Shown here: piece after piece, positions 1 through 10,714 of the stretch | Position numbering within the stretch: the first letter of the stretch is position 1 | Layout of the letters: the number at the start of each line of letters is the position of its first letter | Assembly: GCA_030533445.1 (NCBI GenBank) | Contig: CM060072.1 | Coordinates: 19,843,767-19,907,766 of the forward strand | Length of the DNA: 64,000 nt | Source: Cyprinodon diabolis | Taxonomy: Eukaryota; Chordata; Actinopteri; Cyprinodontiformes; Cyprinodontidae | Reading direction: 5' to 3' | Program-made: the position numbers and the translations under genes | The notes under the pieces: model-generated | Seen by the model: only the letters and a program-made list of their open reading frames with translations | What the model was told of the DNA's origin: nothing | The model's database searches: none

Positions 1-80
1 CCAGGCTTGTTGGCTTTGGTGTCTGCCAGTTTCAGCAGAGAAGTCATCCTGAATCCAATGACGTTTGAACTGTGACCACC
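1..80 (-). CDS. FHDC-like coding exon 7 (truncated by window edge)
   Basis: Acceptor CTTTCAG at 82-81. It encodes [20 protein letters not shown] and then TKANKPG. This is the FH2 region around the conserved LLKLADTK motif; the exon continues past position 1. Confidence 0.85.
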
Positions 81-3000
81 CTGAAAGAAAAACCCTTTCA
101 GTTGAGGTTGTTTATCATTTTCACAACGGCTTGATTATAACAGACGTTAGTTAACAAAATATCATGGAAGAAAAACAACTTAGTTTTAGTTAAAAATACC
201 AACAGTGTTCATGTAATTCCCAGCTTTCAATACCAGTCGAATCACTGAATGCAGATCATCACAGTCCAACAGTTCTATGGGAGAGGGAAAAAAAAAAAAG
301 AAAAAGATAAGGGACATCCAATTTAAAAGCCAGAAGAAAACTGATAATGCAAATGGAAGCAGCTGAAATATTACCACTAGCTGCTTTGGTCATGACAGCA
401 ATGGCGTTCTTCACTTCCTCCATGAGGGGAAAGAACTCCTCCCTCAGAACCATCACCTTCAGACGTTCCTTATAGCTACAGGTAATACAGACCAGCAGAT
501 CATTGCTCATTATTCCAACTTTTCTCACAACCTCATCACATGCTGTTAAACTGGAGATCAGTCTATGAAAAGCAGCAGTTTAAAGAGGTATATCAAAATA
601 AGTAAACTTTACTGAGGCTTTATTTAGGTAAACATCAGCCACAGCTTCTTTTATACCATTGCCTTTGTATGTAGCAGAAAACATAACAGAAGCCATGTAA
701 AATAATTTTAAAGCCAATTTATTTATCATTATACAGAACTTAAATTAGTTCAAGGGTTCTGTTTCAAAAAGCAGGTTTACTACTGACAACTCAAAGCTTT
801 CTATTAAAATAATTTCCAGCAAGGGATTGTTAAAGTAATTCTGACTCAGATTATTAGTAAGATCACATCCAAAATGGCTGCAAACAGCCATGTAGTATTT
901 ACTGCATAAAGGAAGAGTGATTCATACTGAAGAGGAACTCTACGAGTTGATTCAAATGAATTTCAGATCTCAATGTTGCTATTGTTACTGGTCAGCATTT
1001 GTTTTATTTTAACTATGAAGAAATATATGTCATATAATATAAAGACCGCCTGCTATAGCAGGCTACATATAAACTTACACATTAACCTCGAGCAGCGATT
1101 TTCTCTTACATCATCTTCTCCTTTGCAGCTCCATCTCTGTCTTTTAAACACATTCTCCATTTTTTTTTTCAATTTCTTTATTAAAATCTCTAGTTCCAGT
1201 GGTGTGAAATAGGCACTTCCTGTTGCCCGTCGTCATGGCGACTCATCAGATTGGGGTTCCACTGATAATGCATTACAAACTTGTTACGCACATGTTCAAC
1301 TCTGAGTAGGCTTTCTTAAGAGTTTGTTAAACTAACCCACAGAAGCTTTTATTAACACTCAAAGTTTCCAACCTTCAGCTAGATCAATTCAGAATTAAAG
1401 ATTTGAGTCAGAGTTTGTTAAAACTGCTTTGTGAAACGGGCCCCCGATTGGTGCAGAAATATTTACGCCCACTTACATACAGCAGGTCTGATCCAAATCA
1501 TATACTCACACAGTCAAAGTCCGTTTGTCCCACCAAGACATTTAGATTAATCAGCTCTTTTCTGGTATTTTAATACGTTGATGTTATGCAGCCAATTTTG
1601 GTTAAAATATTTGAAAACTTTAAGCTCACCCAGATACTTTAATGAGCTGCAGCATAAACTGGTCTGCCTCTGGTAACACTGAGAGTTTCCCTTTGTATGA
1701 CAGTAGCCGTTTTACCTACAGGCAGACAAAAACCATGATTAAATGGAGTTCAGAAATCACTTGTGGAACAGCAGAGTTCTGAAAACCTGAATACTCCACC
1801 ACTGTATTCATACTGCTTGATAAAAGCTAATTTTTACAGGTTTATGCAAAAGACCCAATTACAGCTGATATTGTGCCTTTTTCTGCAGGAACTGCTAAGA
1901 AGATTAAAATTGCTTTTAATAAATATAGAAACTCCACTCTCACTACATCTGCATTAGCAACAGTTTTAGAGTAACTCGACTATTCTAACGAACCATAGCT
2001 CTACCCAATAGTCCTCATCTTCAAAATGTATACCTTTTTTTTGCATTAATATAAAAAAGCTTCTGTTACCTCACTTTCTTCAGGTAGCAGCTTACACAGC
2101 TCTTTTAGTTTGCCATTTCCAAACTTAAGCCAGTTACCCTGACGAATGTCTTCCACAATTTCACTCACGGGCCTACAAGAGACAAAAGGGAAGTCGTAAT
2201 ATAAATGTACTCATTTTGGGTGCAGTGATAATCAACAGATGATTGTCTCTTTTGAGGAAGTTCTTGCTCTGAGGCACTGGTTATAAACCCACACTGAGCA
2301 AAATGGTTAAGAGCAACTGCTGATTTAGAGTGTTGCATTTAAGCATGTCATATTTAAACAACCAAAGTTAAATATCTCTAACCGTGTTACACAGATTTGT
2401 AAAGGAAGTTGATCTAAAGTAAAGTATAAAAATCTATAAGAGATGCATTTCAACTATGGCAGGGATGATCAAAGTGATGATGGTACATAAATAAGATGGA
2501 ATAAAAGGGTTTGTTCGAAACCAGGTTAGTTTATCTACAAAGGTGTGGAATAAATAACTGAAACTGTTTAGTTAGAGATAAAGCTGATACCATCACAAAC
2601 CTTTATGAGTGTCACTTTGGTATTCAAATTGAACCTGAACAAACACTTGATACAAAGTCCTGCTTAAAATGTGTATAAAAACAGTGACTGCGACTATATC
2701 TAAATGGAATGTCCGCAAGACGATCTGCGATTGTGTAAAGCTGGAGTCATTGTCGTGTACACAACCTTGGCCATTAAAGATCATTAGGAAAGTCTGTCCC
2801 AGTGTTTGAGAAAAACTAATCCATTTGTTTCCTTGTTTCTGGACCATTACAGATATTTAGAAAGGCACAACATCTGTAAAAAGCATTCCAGTCTACTAAA
2901 ATGCTGCAGCAAGAGGTTTTTTTTGTTGTTGTTTTTTTTAGCTTTTATTGCACTAGTGGCTCGTTTTTTAAGAGACCGAGAGACATGCAGCAAAGTACCA

Positions 3001-4849
3001 CAGGTCAGATTCAAACCCAGGTCGGCCGCATCGAGGATTAAGGCATCCTTACATGGGTCGCGCGCACTAACCTCCAGCTCAAAAGGTTTGATCTTTTTCC
3101 AATTTGAAAAGTATACAAATATCAAGAAATCATCTAATTGAGTTTCTGATAAATAACATTTCCCTATTATTTTCTGTGAGGTATAGTATCAAACCAGACA
3201 AATATATCATTGATAGACTGTGTAGGAATGCATGAAAATATGAAATTCTAAATGTTTATTTCAAGTTGTCTGAAACGTTTTTGAAATTCCAAACACTGAT
3301 CAAGTGATGAGGATTATGTATTGAAAACCTATCCAGATTTATTATCAACTTTGAGCTTTTCCTCACTGTTAAATTCAAAACAGATGGGAGGTAAAGCTTT
3401 CTGCCATCGGACTACCAATGTATTTGTACAACTAGCCCTAAAATGTAACTATTTGGATGAAGCTTTTATTAAAGGTGGCACATTTGGCAAGCAGTCATCT
3501 TCTCCATTGTATATGAAGCAGATCTATTCACTAACATTATGCATTACTCACAAAAAAACCCCCAAAGAAAGCAGAAAAAATAACTATTGCTGCCAAGTAC
3601 ATTTATGTCTGATCCTTAAATGTACAATCAAGATGTCAGGACCCAACTGGCAAAAAGAAAAGTAACTTCTCCCTGCCTTGAATGCAACAGAGGAGACGGC
3701 ATTTTATAAAATTATTGAGGACATTAAAAGAACCTGAGTAAATAGTGATCAGAAGCTTTAATGCAAACAACTGACAGTTTTAAAGTCATAGTTACTACCA
3801 TAAATACAGTAAGGTATATAACAACTTCTTACTGTAGATACTTCTGCAAAGAGATAGAAAGTGATGCTTTAAAAGGGATTTCCATTTATTTGCATGAGTT
3901 CAGCTTAGATAAGCCTCCATGTTGGGTAATGCTTAGCAAAGTGGAAGTTACCTGTACATCGAGAACTAAATCAAAAAGTCTGAGCTACTCTCACCAGACA
4001 GCTGGTTTCACTCATTTACTTTCTTTAGGTACTTTTCCATAGCATCTTCCCCACCACATGCATTTTACCCACATATAGCTACAGCTTTACCTTTTGAAAT
4101 GTCTTAAGAAGATCCCAACATTCATACACCGTTTGTAATCCAATATTGTGACCTATAAATAAAAAAGCAAAACAAAAGAATCTTCATATCTCCACAAAAT
4201 TCTCCAGAAAATTCTATATTTTTGGGGAAGCTAAATTTTTAACTTGAACACTTCCACGGTGGTAACAGGTTTCATGTGGAACTTCAAATGAGATAACTTC
4301 CTATTGGCATATTTATTACTTCTCCTAAGTTGGTGGTTTATTTGACAAGATCACAGAATAAAATAGAGCAAGTATAGAAAATGTTATTTTACATACGGAT
4401 GTATTAGTTACCTGAGACTCCAGTCCGCACAAGTTCATCCCCTCACTCTTACTAAAACCCAGGACTCTGGAGGAGCGAAGTGATGCACTTTTGTCTGAAC
4501 TGAACAGCTCCTCCATGGTTCGTATATCCAGCACCAGATCCCTCTGGGTCCGTTGGGATGTCCACACGTTCAGCTTCCCCAGCACATGATGGTTGGGTAT
4601 TGTGTCCCAGTTCAGCTTTTTCATTGAACACCTTTGGATGCTACGAGAGCCAAAGGCCAGGGGAGGAGGTGGTGGGGGAGGTGGTGGTGGTGGTGGTGTT
4701 GGGGGCACGGCTGTAACTTCTGCACCAGGAGCCGCTGGAGACCGTCCGAGATGCGAGTCTTCCTGAGCATCACTTGTAGATGGCGAGGGGGGATAACGGG
4801 GGGAACGACTGGGGGTAGCAGATTTTAAAATCAGCATCCCCTCCATCAT
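1..4849 (-). CDS. FH2 domain-containing formin, FHDC1-like (5' part of gene, runs off left edge)
   Basis: Formins with an FH2 domain nucleate and elongate actin filaments; FHDC-type formins also act on microtubules. Seven exons join in phase on the minus strand: 4849-4412, 4152-4091, 2172-2070, 1715-1630, 475-375, 274-204 and 80-1, giving at least 313 residues. Residues about 1-65 are low-complexity and end in a short FH1-like run of 12 prolines. FH2 starts near residue 72 ([16 protein letters not shown], then LNVWTSQRT) and continues through [25 protein letters not shown] and [14 protein letters not shown], which align with human FHDC1 by memory. The ATG at 4849 is preceded by an in-frame TGA in the same exon. 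The rest of FH2 and the long C-terminal tail lie outside the window. The family assignment is firm; which teleost fhdc paralogue it is cannot be told. It is tandem with arfip2 on the same strand. Confidence 0.88.
204..274 (-). CDS. FHDC-like coding exon 6
   Basis: 71 nt, acceptor CCATAG. It encodes [20 protein letters not shown] and then YMNT. The phase requires the donor GTTGGT at 203-202. A second possible donor (GTATTT) lies 4 nt downstream but would shift the frame of the next exon. Confidence 0.8.
375..475 (-). CDS. FHDC-like coding exon 5
   Basis: 101 nt, acceptor CTGTAG, donor GTAATA. It encodes [20 protein letters not shown] and then [13 protein letters not shown] of FH2. Confidence 0.85.
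1630..1715 (-). CDS. FHDC-like coding exon 4
   Basis: 86 nt, acceptor CTGTAG, donor GTGAGC. It encodes [20 protein letters not shown] and then MLQLIKVSG, in phase with both neighbours. Confidence 0.83.
2070..2172 (-). CDS. FHDC-like coding exon 3
   Basis: 103 nt, acceptor TTGTAG, donor GTAACA. It encodes [18 protein letters not shown] and the following [14 protein letters not shown], the classic FH2 segment. Confidence 0.85.
2173..4090. other. FHDC intron
   Basis: Intron between coding exons 2 and 3. It contains the SINE at 2914-3071. Short open frames at 2806-3141, 3321-3665 and 3761-4042 show no recognisable domain and are judged to be chance. Confidence 0.6.
2914..3071 (-). repeat. tRNA-derived SINE
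   Basis: Read on the minus strand, the head carries a B-box-like GGTTTGAATCTGACC preceded by an A-box-like region (CGACCCATGTAAGGATGCC), followed by a body and an A/T-rich tail at 2914-2939. This is the layout of tRNA-derived SINEs common in teleosts. It lies in the FHDC intron between 2173 and 4090; I see nothing else of note in that intron. Confidence 0.6.
4091..4152 (-). CDS. FHDC-like coding exon 2
   Basis: 62 nt between a TATAG acceptor and a GTAAAG donor. It encodes [20 protein letters not shown], matching the FH2 segment that human FHDC1 has in the same place. It was found by reading between neighbouring exons; it is too short to stand out as an open frame. It joins both neighbours in phase. 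Confidence 0.85.
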
Positions 4850-4902
4850 TTCCCTTCAAATCCAAAGACCAATAGATGTTTGCTCCAACTCACCAATCAC
4901 AA
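4412..4902 (-). CDS. FHDC-like first coding exon with short 5' UTR
   Basis: Coding 4849-4412 (146 codons), ending in phase 0 at CAG|GTAACT. A plausible acceptor (ctcag) sits at 4903-4904, so 4902-4850 would be 5' UTR. It encodes the N-terminus, the polyproline run and the first FH2 helix region. Confidence 0.8.
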
Positions 4903-5533
4903 CTGAGAAGACACAAACACAGCACATCTCTTTATTTAAAAGCTGTATTTTTGACATAAAACCTATCAAAACTAGATGTGTTAATATTTTGCAATGTGTT
5001 TATGAAAGAAATTCAAATTAAATAGATTTGAAATAACTATGAACTCTTCCAACTTAAGGTATGACATAATCATGACCTATTGCTGAACTCTAAAAAAATA
5101 AGACATTCATAAAAAGAGAGCTGTTCTTTTATTTCCAGTGCTTATCTTTTTATATAACCTTTCATTTATTATGTAAGCCATGAATAAAATAAACTGAACT
5201 CAGGTTAAATATTGAATCCTTTTTTTAAATGTAGTCTCCCAAGTATCCCTTGAAAATGATAATGTGTTAGAAATAACTTATTGACCAAGAAAGTTTTTTT
5301 CCTGCATTTTTTAATCATAATTGGGTATATAAAATAAAAATGCAAAAATCTACAGAAATAAAAGTAATAATATTAATATGTAGAAAAATAAAGTAATATG
5401 CGACCTGTAATTAGCGCAAATATGTGCTTTCAAGCTGTAATCTCGCCAAACTGCCTTTTCCTATTATTTATACAATGGAAAATAATCAAAATAATGCATA
5501 TATTTATGTTGGTTTTCAAAGAGACGTACTTAC

Positions 5534-5770
5534 AGGCGCTTTTAAAAAGCTTGGTTAGCTGTCAAATAACTGTTTGCGCTCTGGCGTCGTTTTCTTGTTG
5601 AATATCATCGCTCTGTTTCAGGAACAAGAGCCGCAGGTGCAGTGAGATTATGCGCTAATCAAATTCAAGTCACCCAGGTGGAGGCCCGGCCTTATGATGA
5701 GACACAGTGAGTCCGCTCCTTTTTGTTTAGCCGGCGCAGCATACCGGAACCACCGTGAAAGAGGAGGTGT
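5534..5770 (-). promoter_or_regulatory. Probable 5' noncoding exon and promoter of the FHDC-like gene
   Basis: This is a locally GC-richer patch with several CpGs in AT-rich surroundings. It ends on the minus strand in a strong donor (GTAAGTAC at 5533-5526) that could splice to the acceptor at 4903. No TATA box was identified. The transcription start is not determinable by eye. Confidence 0.4.
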
Positions 5771-5959
5771 TAGTATAGAAAAAGCGACAGTCAATCACTT
5801 TGGGCACGGTTTTAGGGGAAATAGATTAATAGCAAGGGCATTCATGGAGTAAACTGTGAAAATCAGAACAGTAGAGATAAAAAGAAATACGTATTAGGTT
5901 TGTTTGCAAATTTACAAAATGCAATTGACACTAATTATATATATTTTTTTAAATAGAAA

Positions 5960-6240
5960 GTATAGTATTAGGGGAATTTGGGTCAAGACCTATATAAGAA
6001 ACAGGCAGCAATTTGCTTAAATTAAAGAACAAACATTCAACTTTTCAAATATCAACTGTAGTGTCCCTCAGGAATCAGTGTTGGGCCTTGTCTTGTTCAA
6101 GCTATGTATAAATTATATATCTATAGTTCAGTAGTGTTAAAATGAACCTTAGTTGCTGATTAAAACAGCATAAAAAACTTAGAGGTCACTGACTCTGAAA
6201 TTGGTGAACTAGAGGTCTCGTTTGATGCAAACTGTTTTTA
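5960..6240 (+). pseudogene. Decayed non-LTR reverse transcriptase fragment
   Basis: Around 6060-6117 one plus frame reads SVPQESVLGLVLFKLCIN, a degraded form of the RT motif GVPQGSVLGPLLFLLYIND. A weaker upstream match (KEQTFNFSNINC) lies in the same frame. Stops interrupt both sides. This is an old LINE remnant in the intergenic region; the family cannot be resolved. Confidence 0.5.
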
Positions 6241-6328
6241 ATCTGAACACAATTAAACGTACATAATAAAAAAAAATCAGTTGTGTTGTTGGGTCACAGG
6301 ATTTTTTTCAAAACCTTGCATAAACTAT

Positions 6329-6335
<7 letters not shown>

Positions 6336-6379
<44 letters not shown>
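6336..6379. repeat. (AT)n microsatellite
   Basis: About 22 AT units, uninterrupted, with a short satellite (acatatatat) just downstream. Confidence 0.95.
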
Positions 6380-6382
<3 letters not shown>

Positions 6383-9300
6383 ATATATATAATCTATGAT
6401 TTATGTAAAACTATGTAAAAGAAGAATCAGCTGACACACGTGCCATGAAACTCATTCATTTAATCAGCTATGAAACTGCAACAATAATGTTCATTGTGAG
6501 CAATAAACCATTGTAAGGCAATCTGCAGAAATCCTTTATTGACAAAAAAAGGGGTTTGAGACGTGAAAGCAACTACAAAACACTTTATACCCATTTAACT
6601 TAAAACTATTTATATTGCAACTCAAGTCAAATTTAAAAGTAGGCTTTAAATATATTACTTGAGAGTAAAAAAGTATGAAGGCTACTTGAGCAGAGTGATC
6701 TATTTACAACCCATGATCAGAACGATAAATGTAAGATTTTTGAGTAATAAAAATGACATCAATAGGCCTAGTATGTAGAATAGGATAAATTACAATATAC
6801 AGTTTACCGTATTATCACGGAAAACTCAGCAGATGGAAAAATATAATTTAGCTAATAAGCCTGGTGCATAATTGTTTAAAACAAGTTAAGTTACTAACAA
6901 TGGATGGAGTAACCAGAAACTTTACTCAACTAAAAGTAAAAAGTAGGCTAAAATGCTGTTTTTTCTTCTTCCAAAAGTTCCTCAAGTAAATTTAACTGAG
7001 TAAATGTAACTAGTTTACTATCTACCTCTGGTTGTGGAGAAACATTATGGAACAAAACAGATATCAAATTCAAACCAATAAAGAATGATATAATTAAATT
7101 GAACAACACATATAAGAAATATTTTAAATGGGTTTCAAGAAGAAGAGGCAGGTTACATTAGAATGTATTTAATTACATTTCTAATACCTTTAGTAGTTAT
7201 ATTTTTGTTTATGAGTGTAAGTAGGCCTATAAATATATTAATTTAGTGCATTGTTGTAATTTATTTGTAGTTTTAACATTTATATAACAGTTGCTTATCA
7301 GTAAATGTAATTAAATATAATGAAGTAAATTACGTACACGGTATCTTTATATATTGTATATTGATGCACATTGTAGATAAAAAGTATTATGTACAGGAAA
7401 ATACATATTCTAGTAAACTCAGTGTGACAAGGGGACGACAGTAAATAAGTGGATATGTCCTGCTACTTTTTGAACTGATTGTTCATTTATTTCTTATTTT
7501 TCTTTCTTTGACCAGTTATTCATTCAAGTTTTTTAGACTATGGGACGAGAACCTGTAGTAACATCCCAGGAACTTCTTGCTGCAAGGCGACGATATCTTT
7601 TTCACCATGCAGCCTTGAAACCTCAGTCTCAGCCAGACAAATTTAGTTTGATGTCAATATTTGACCATTCCTTGGTAGATTTGATACAACTTTATTAAAT
7701 ATTGCCTTCCTGGCAGTTTTTAACTACAGGTCCTAGCTTTTGTATAGGGTTGAAACCCTTCTTTCAAGCCTGACTTAAATTAAAACCAGTTTGAGGTACT
7801 TGGGGTCATTGAGATGTGTCCAGACTGAAGCTTGTGATCAATTGTCCAGCTGTTGGTGTTAAACTGAAGAATAATCCGGTAGTCCTACTGCATTACTGTA
7901 ACCCAGAGGTATATATGAAGGTAAAAAGGCCAAACACCCAACATGTTTTTCATTTTTCACAATCACTTTGTATAACAGCCATCTAGGTGTAACTTGGTGT
8001 CATACTCACTGTAGAAGGTACGATTATCAAACATTTAATCAACAGATACCAAAATGTTGAGTTACTTCCTAGATGCTTATTTGACCATATCTGGGTTGTT
8101 TCTTTACTCCACATACCCCTAAGTATAAGATTATTATGACAAAGGTAAATTAATACAGACCAACAAGTTGGAAATGTGAACATTTAATTTTGCTCATGTA
8201 TGGCAGAGTTGGACTTTTGAAATGCAAGTGAGGGATCAAGGCAGAGTATCCATGACAACTTAATTTATCAGAAAATACCAGATTTTTTTTTTTTTTTTTA
8301 CAATTCATACAACACAACCATTTTCAAAGCTATGGAACAACATATAAATTAAACGTATTGCCATTCCTTTTTTCATGTCTGGTAAGGAATCCAAAACAAA
8401 GCAGTTTGGGAGAAAAAGGGATCACATTATTTTAATATTGCTTCATGTTAGTCAGATCTAGACAGTAAACCATTATATAAAAAGTCGTGTTTTTATTTTT
8501 GTAATAAACTTTCTACTCATTTTCTCCCTGGGTGTGCCAGCTTTTGCTTCTGCAAGCTTAGCGTAGCAAATTATATCATCCCTTGTCTTGTCTGTATTAA
8601 ATGACACACATTAGTGAAAGCATACATTTCTACAGGTCTGGATTGCTACCTGGCATGCAAATATAGAACAAGTAGAAGGGATGACCGATTTTCTGATGGA
8701 TATGAGGCCCTCATCACCAAAGAATGTTGCCTATTTCAATTTTTCTAAAAATAATTTCACACGGAAATTAAACTTCATTTCCTAAAATGGTCTAATCATA
8801 TATTTGGTCATTTCATCTGAATATTTTTCCATTAAAAATGCCATATGTACAAATTGAATCTTTTTTTAGAATATAAAGTAATGATTTCAACACTTTGTGA
8901 ATAAAATAAATAGTGATATGTTAAAATGTCACATTACATATGCTCAATCTGGTAACTCTTCATCAGTGATTGTTTTCTTCCAAAGCCTTTAGTGTAACTA
9001 TACTTCTAGACTTCTAAACAGCAAGTTATGATACTTAAAACGCTAAAATTAGTGACACTGGATGCGACTGCTGATGTCACACCACACAGTTGTTACATCC
9101 ACATTGAGACAGACATTCAAAGTATCAATATATCTAAACATAAAAAGCTATCGTTTCTCATACAATAGTATTCAATAGCAGGTGCTTCTAGGCAAACTGT
9201 CTTGATCTAATGATAAAAACATGGGAATATTCCACAGTAGAAACCATTCAGTTAAAAAAAAAAGAAAGAAGAAAATAACCATGTAAACAAGGCAAAAAAG

Positions 9301-10558
9301 GTCAGCATCCAATTGCATCTCACTCTGTTCCCCTTGGGTAACTAAAACACGGGACGAGCGCTTTCTAAAGCTGTGGCAGTGCTCCTTCAAGAATTGCTGC
9401 ATATCTGAATCACAGTTGAACAATTTTCCTATTAAAGAGTTAAAGTTTTTGGTGGAGAAAAAAAAAGGATGGTAATTTGTTTTAATATTTTCAATGAAAT
9501 AACAATTTGAAATTTACACTGAAGTGTAATCTCAAGACACTTGTTTTCAGTTTGTGTTGAAACAGTTTGTGTTCCTGAATATTATATTCTATATAAAGCA
9601 ATGCAGGTTTATCTCAGTAAGTTGGAACATCATCAAAAAGATCAGTTATTCAATTCAAAACGTCAAACTCAGCCCATATACATTTTTAGCACACAGATTT
9701 AGAGGATCTAAGTTTTATTTGTGGTAATTTGATAATTAAGCTGTGAAACAGACACAAAATTGTTTTTATTAAAATCATAACATTATGCAAGGTGGAAAAA
9801 AAATACAAAAACAAAACAAAACAAGTTCATTATTAGACTTTTTTTTTTTAATTTATTATTCATTGATTTATGTGGTAATTTAGAACCTGGACATAATCAT
9901 GAAAACAAATAACTCCTAGGAATGTATCCGTGTGTGGTCAATCTATAAGAACTTACTCTTTGAATTAAAATAATCAGCTTTTGGTTGGTATTCTAATTTA
10001 CTGAGGCTTACCTGTTGCTTATAAATACGGAGGCACAGCGGGAGAGTGATGAGGGTTAAAAGGTTAAAAGTAGTGTCATACAGCTGTGTTGAATCACTTT
10101 AGCCATTTTCTTTTCTACAGCAGCCTCTGTTACAAACACCATGGGTTGACTCCAGGCCCTGGGAGCACTTAGGAGTCGATGGTGACCATAAACACGACTA
10201 ACACAAGCACACACTGTAAAATAGGTGCCCAGATAGGAAATGTTGCTGTATTGAGTATTGTGGGTTAGAAGGGGGGAACAGTTTCTCAAGAAGAGGAGCA
10301 CAAGAAGTTAGAGTGGATAAAGGGAAGAGAGGCACAGAAACACCCTCAGTTTTTAATGAAACTGACCACGTCACTCTCTGCAGCATTAAGTTCATGAATA
10401 AATCATCCGTCCAGAAAAAAAATAAAAATAAAACCTCTTCATATCTTCATTCGTCTAACTTTAATGAGTTTGCTTTCCTTCAGTAGTGGTCCTCTGCAAG
10501 TTAGGGGGTTTTAAAAGGTTAAAGGTGGAGGTGGTTCAGAGAGCGGGTGCAGGGCCTC
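6380..10558. other. Intergenic region between FHDC-like gene and arfip2 3' end
   Basis: AT-rich with no supportable coding exon. About 7540-7622 resembles the internal part of a common fish interspersed repeat (CCAGGAACTTCTTGCTGCAA). About 9605-9800 faintly resembles Tc1 terminal sequence. The arfip2 3' UTR should occupy part of the right end, but its polyadenylation site was not located. Confidence 0.5.
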
Positions 10559-10714
10559 TCACTGCTCTTCTAACCAAGAGGGTTTGTCAGCCCCTGGGGG
10601 CTTCAGCTTTATGCTAAACTGCTTCAGCGTTTCCTCCAGCTGCTGCTGATTGCCAGCAAAGTACGCCGAGATGGCATTATGGAAGAGAAGAAGCTGCTTA
10701 TGCATTACTTTCAC
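10559..10714 (-). CDS. arfip2: arfip2 coding exon 7 with stop
   Basis: 156 nt, acceptor CATCAG. It encodes [20 protein letters not shown] to the conserved terminal PSWLEEQ followed by TGA. Confidence 0.96.
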   Translation of the reverse strand: MKVMHKQLLLFHNAISAYFAGNQQQLEETLKQFSIKLKPPGADKPSWLEEQ

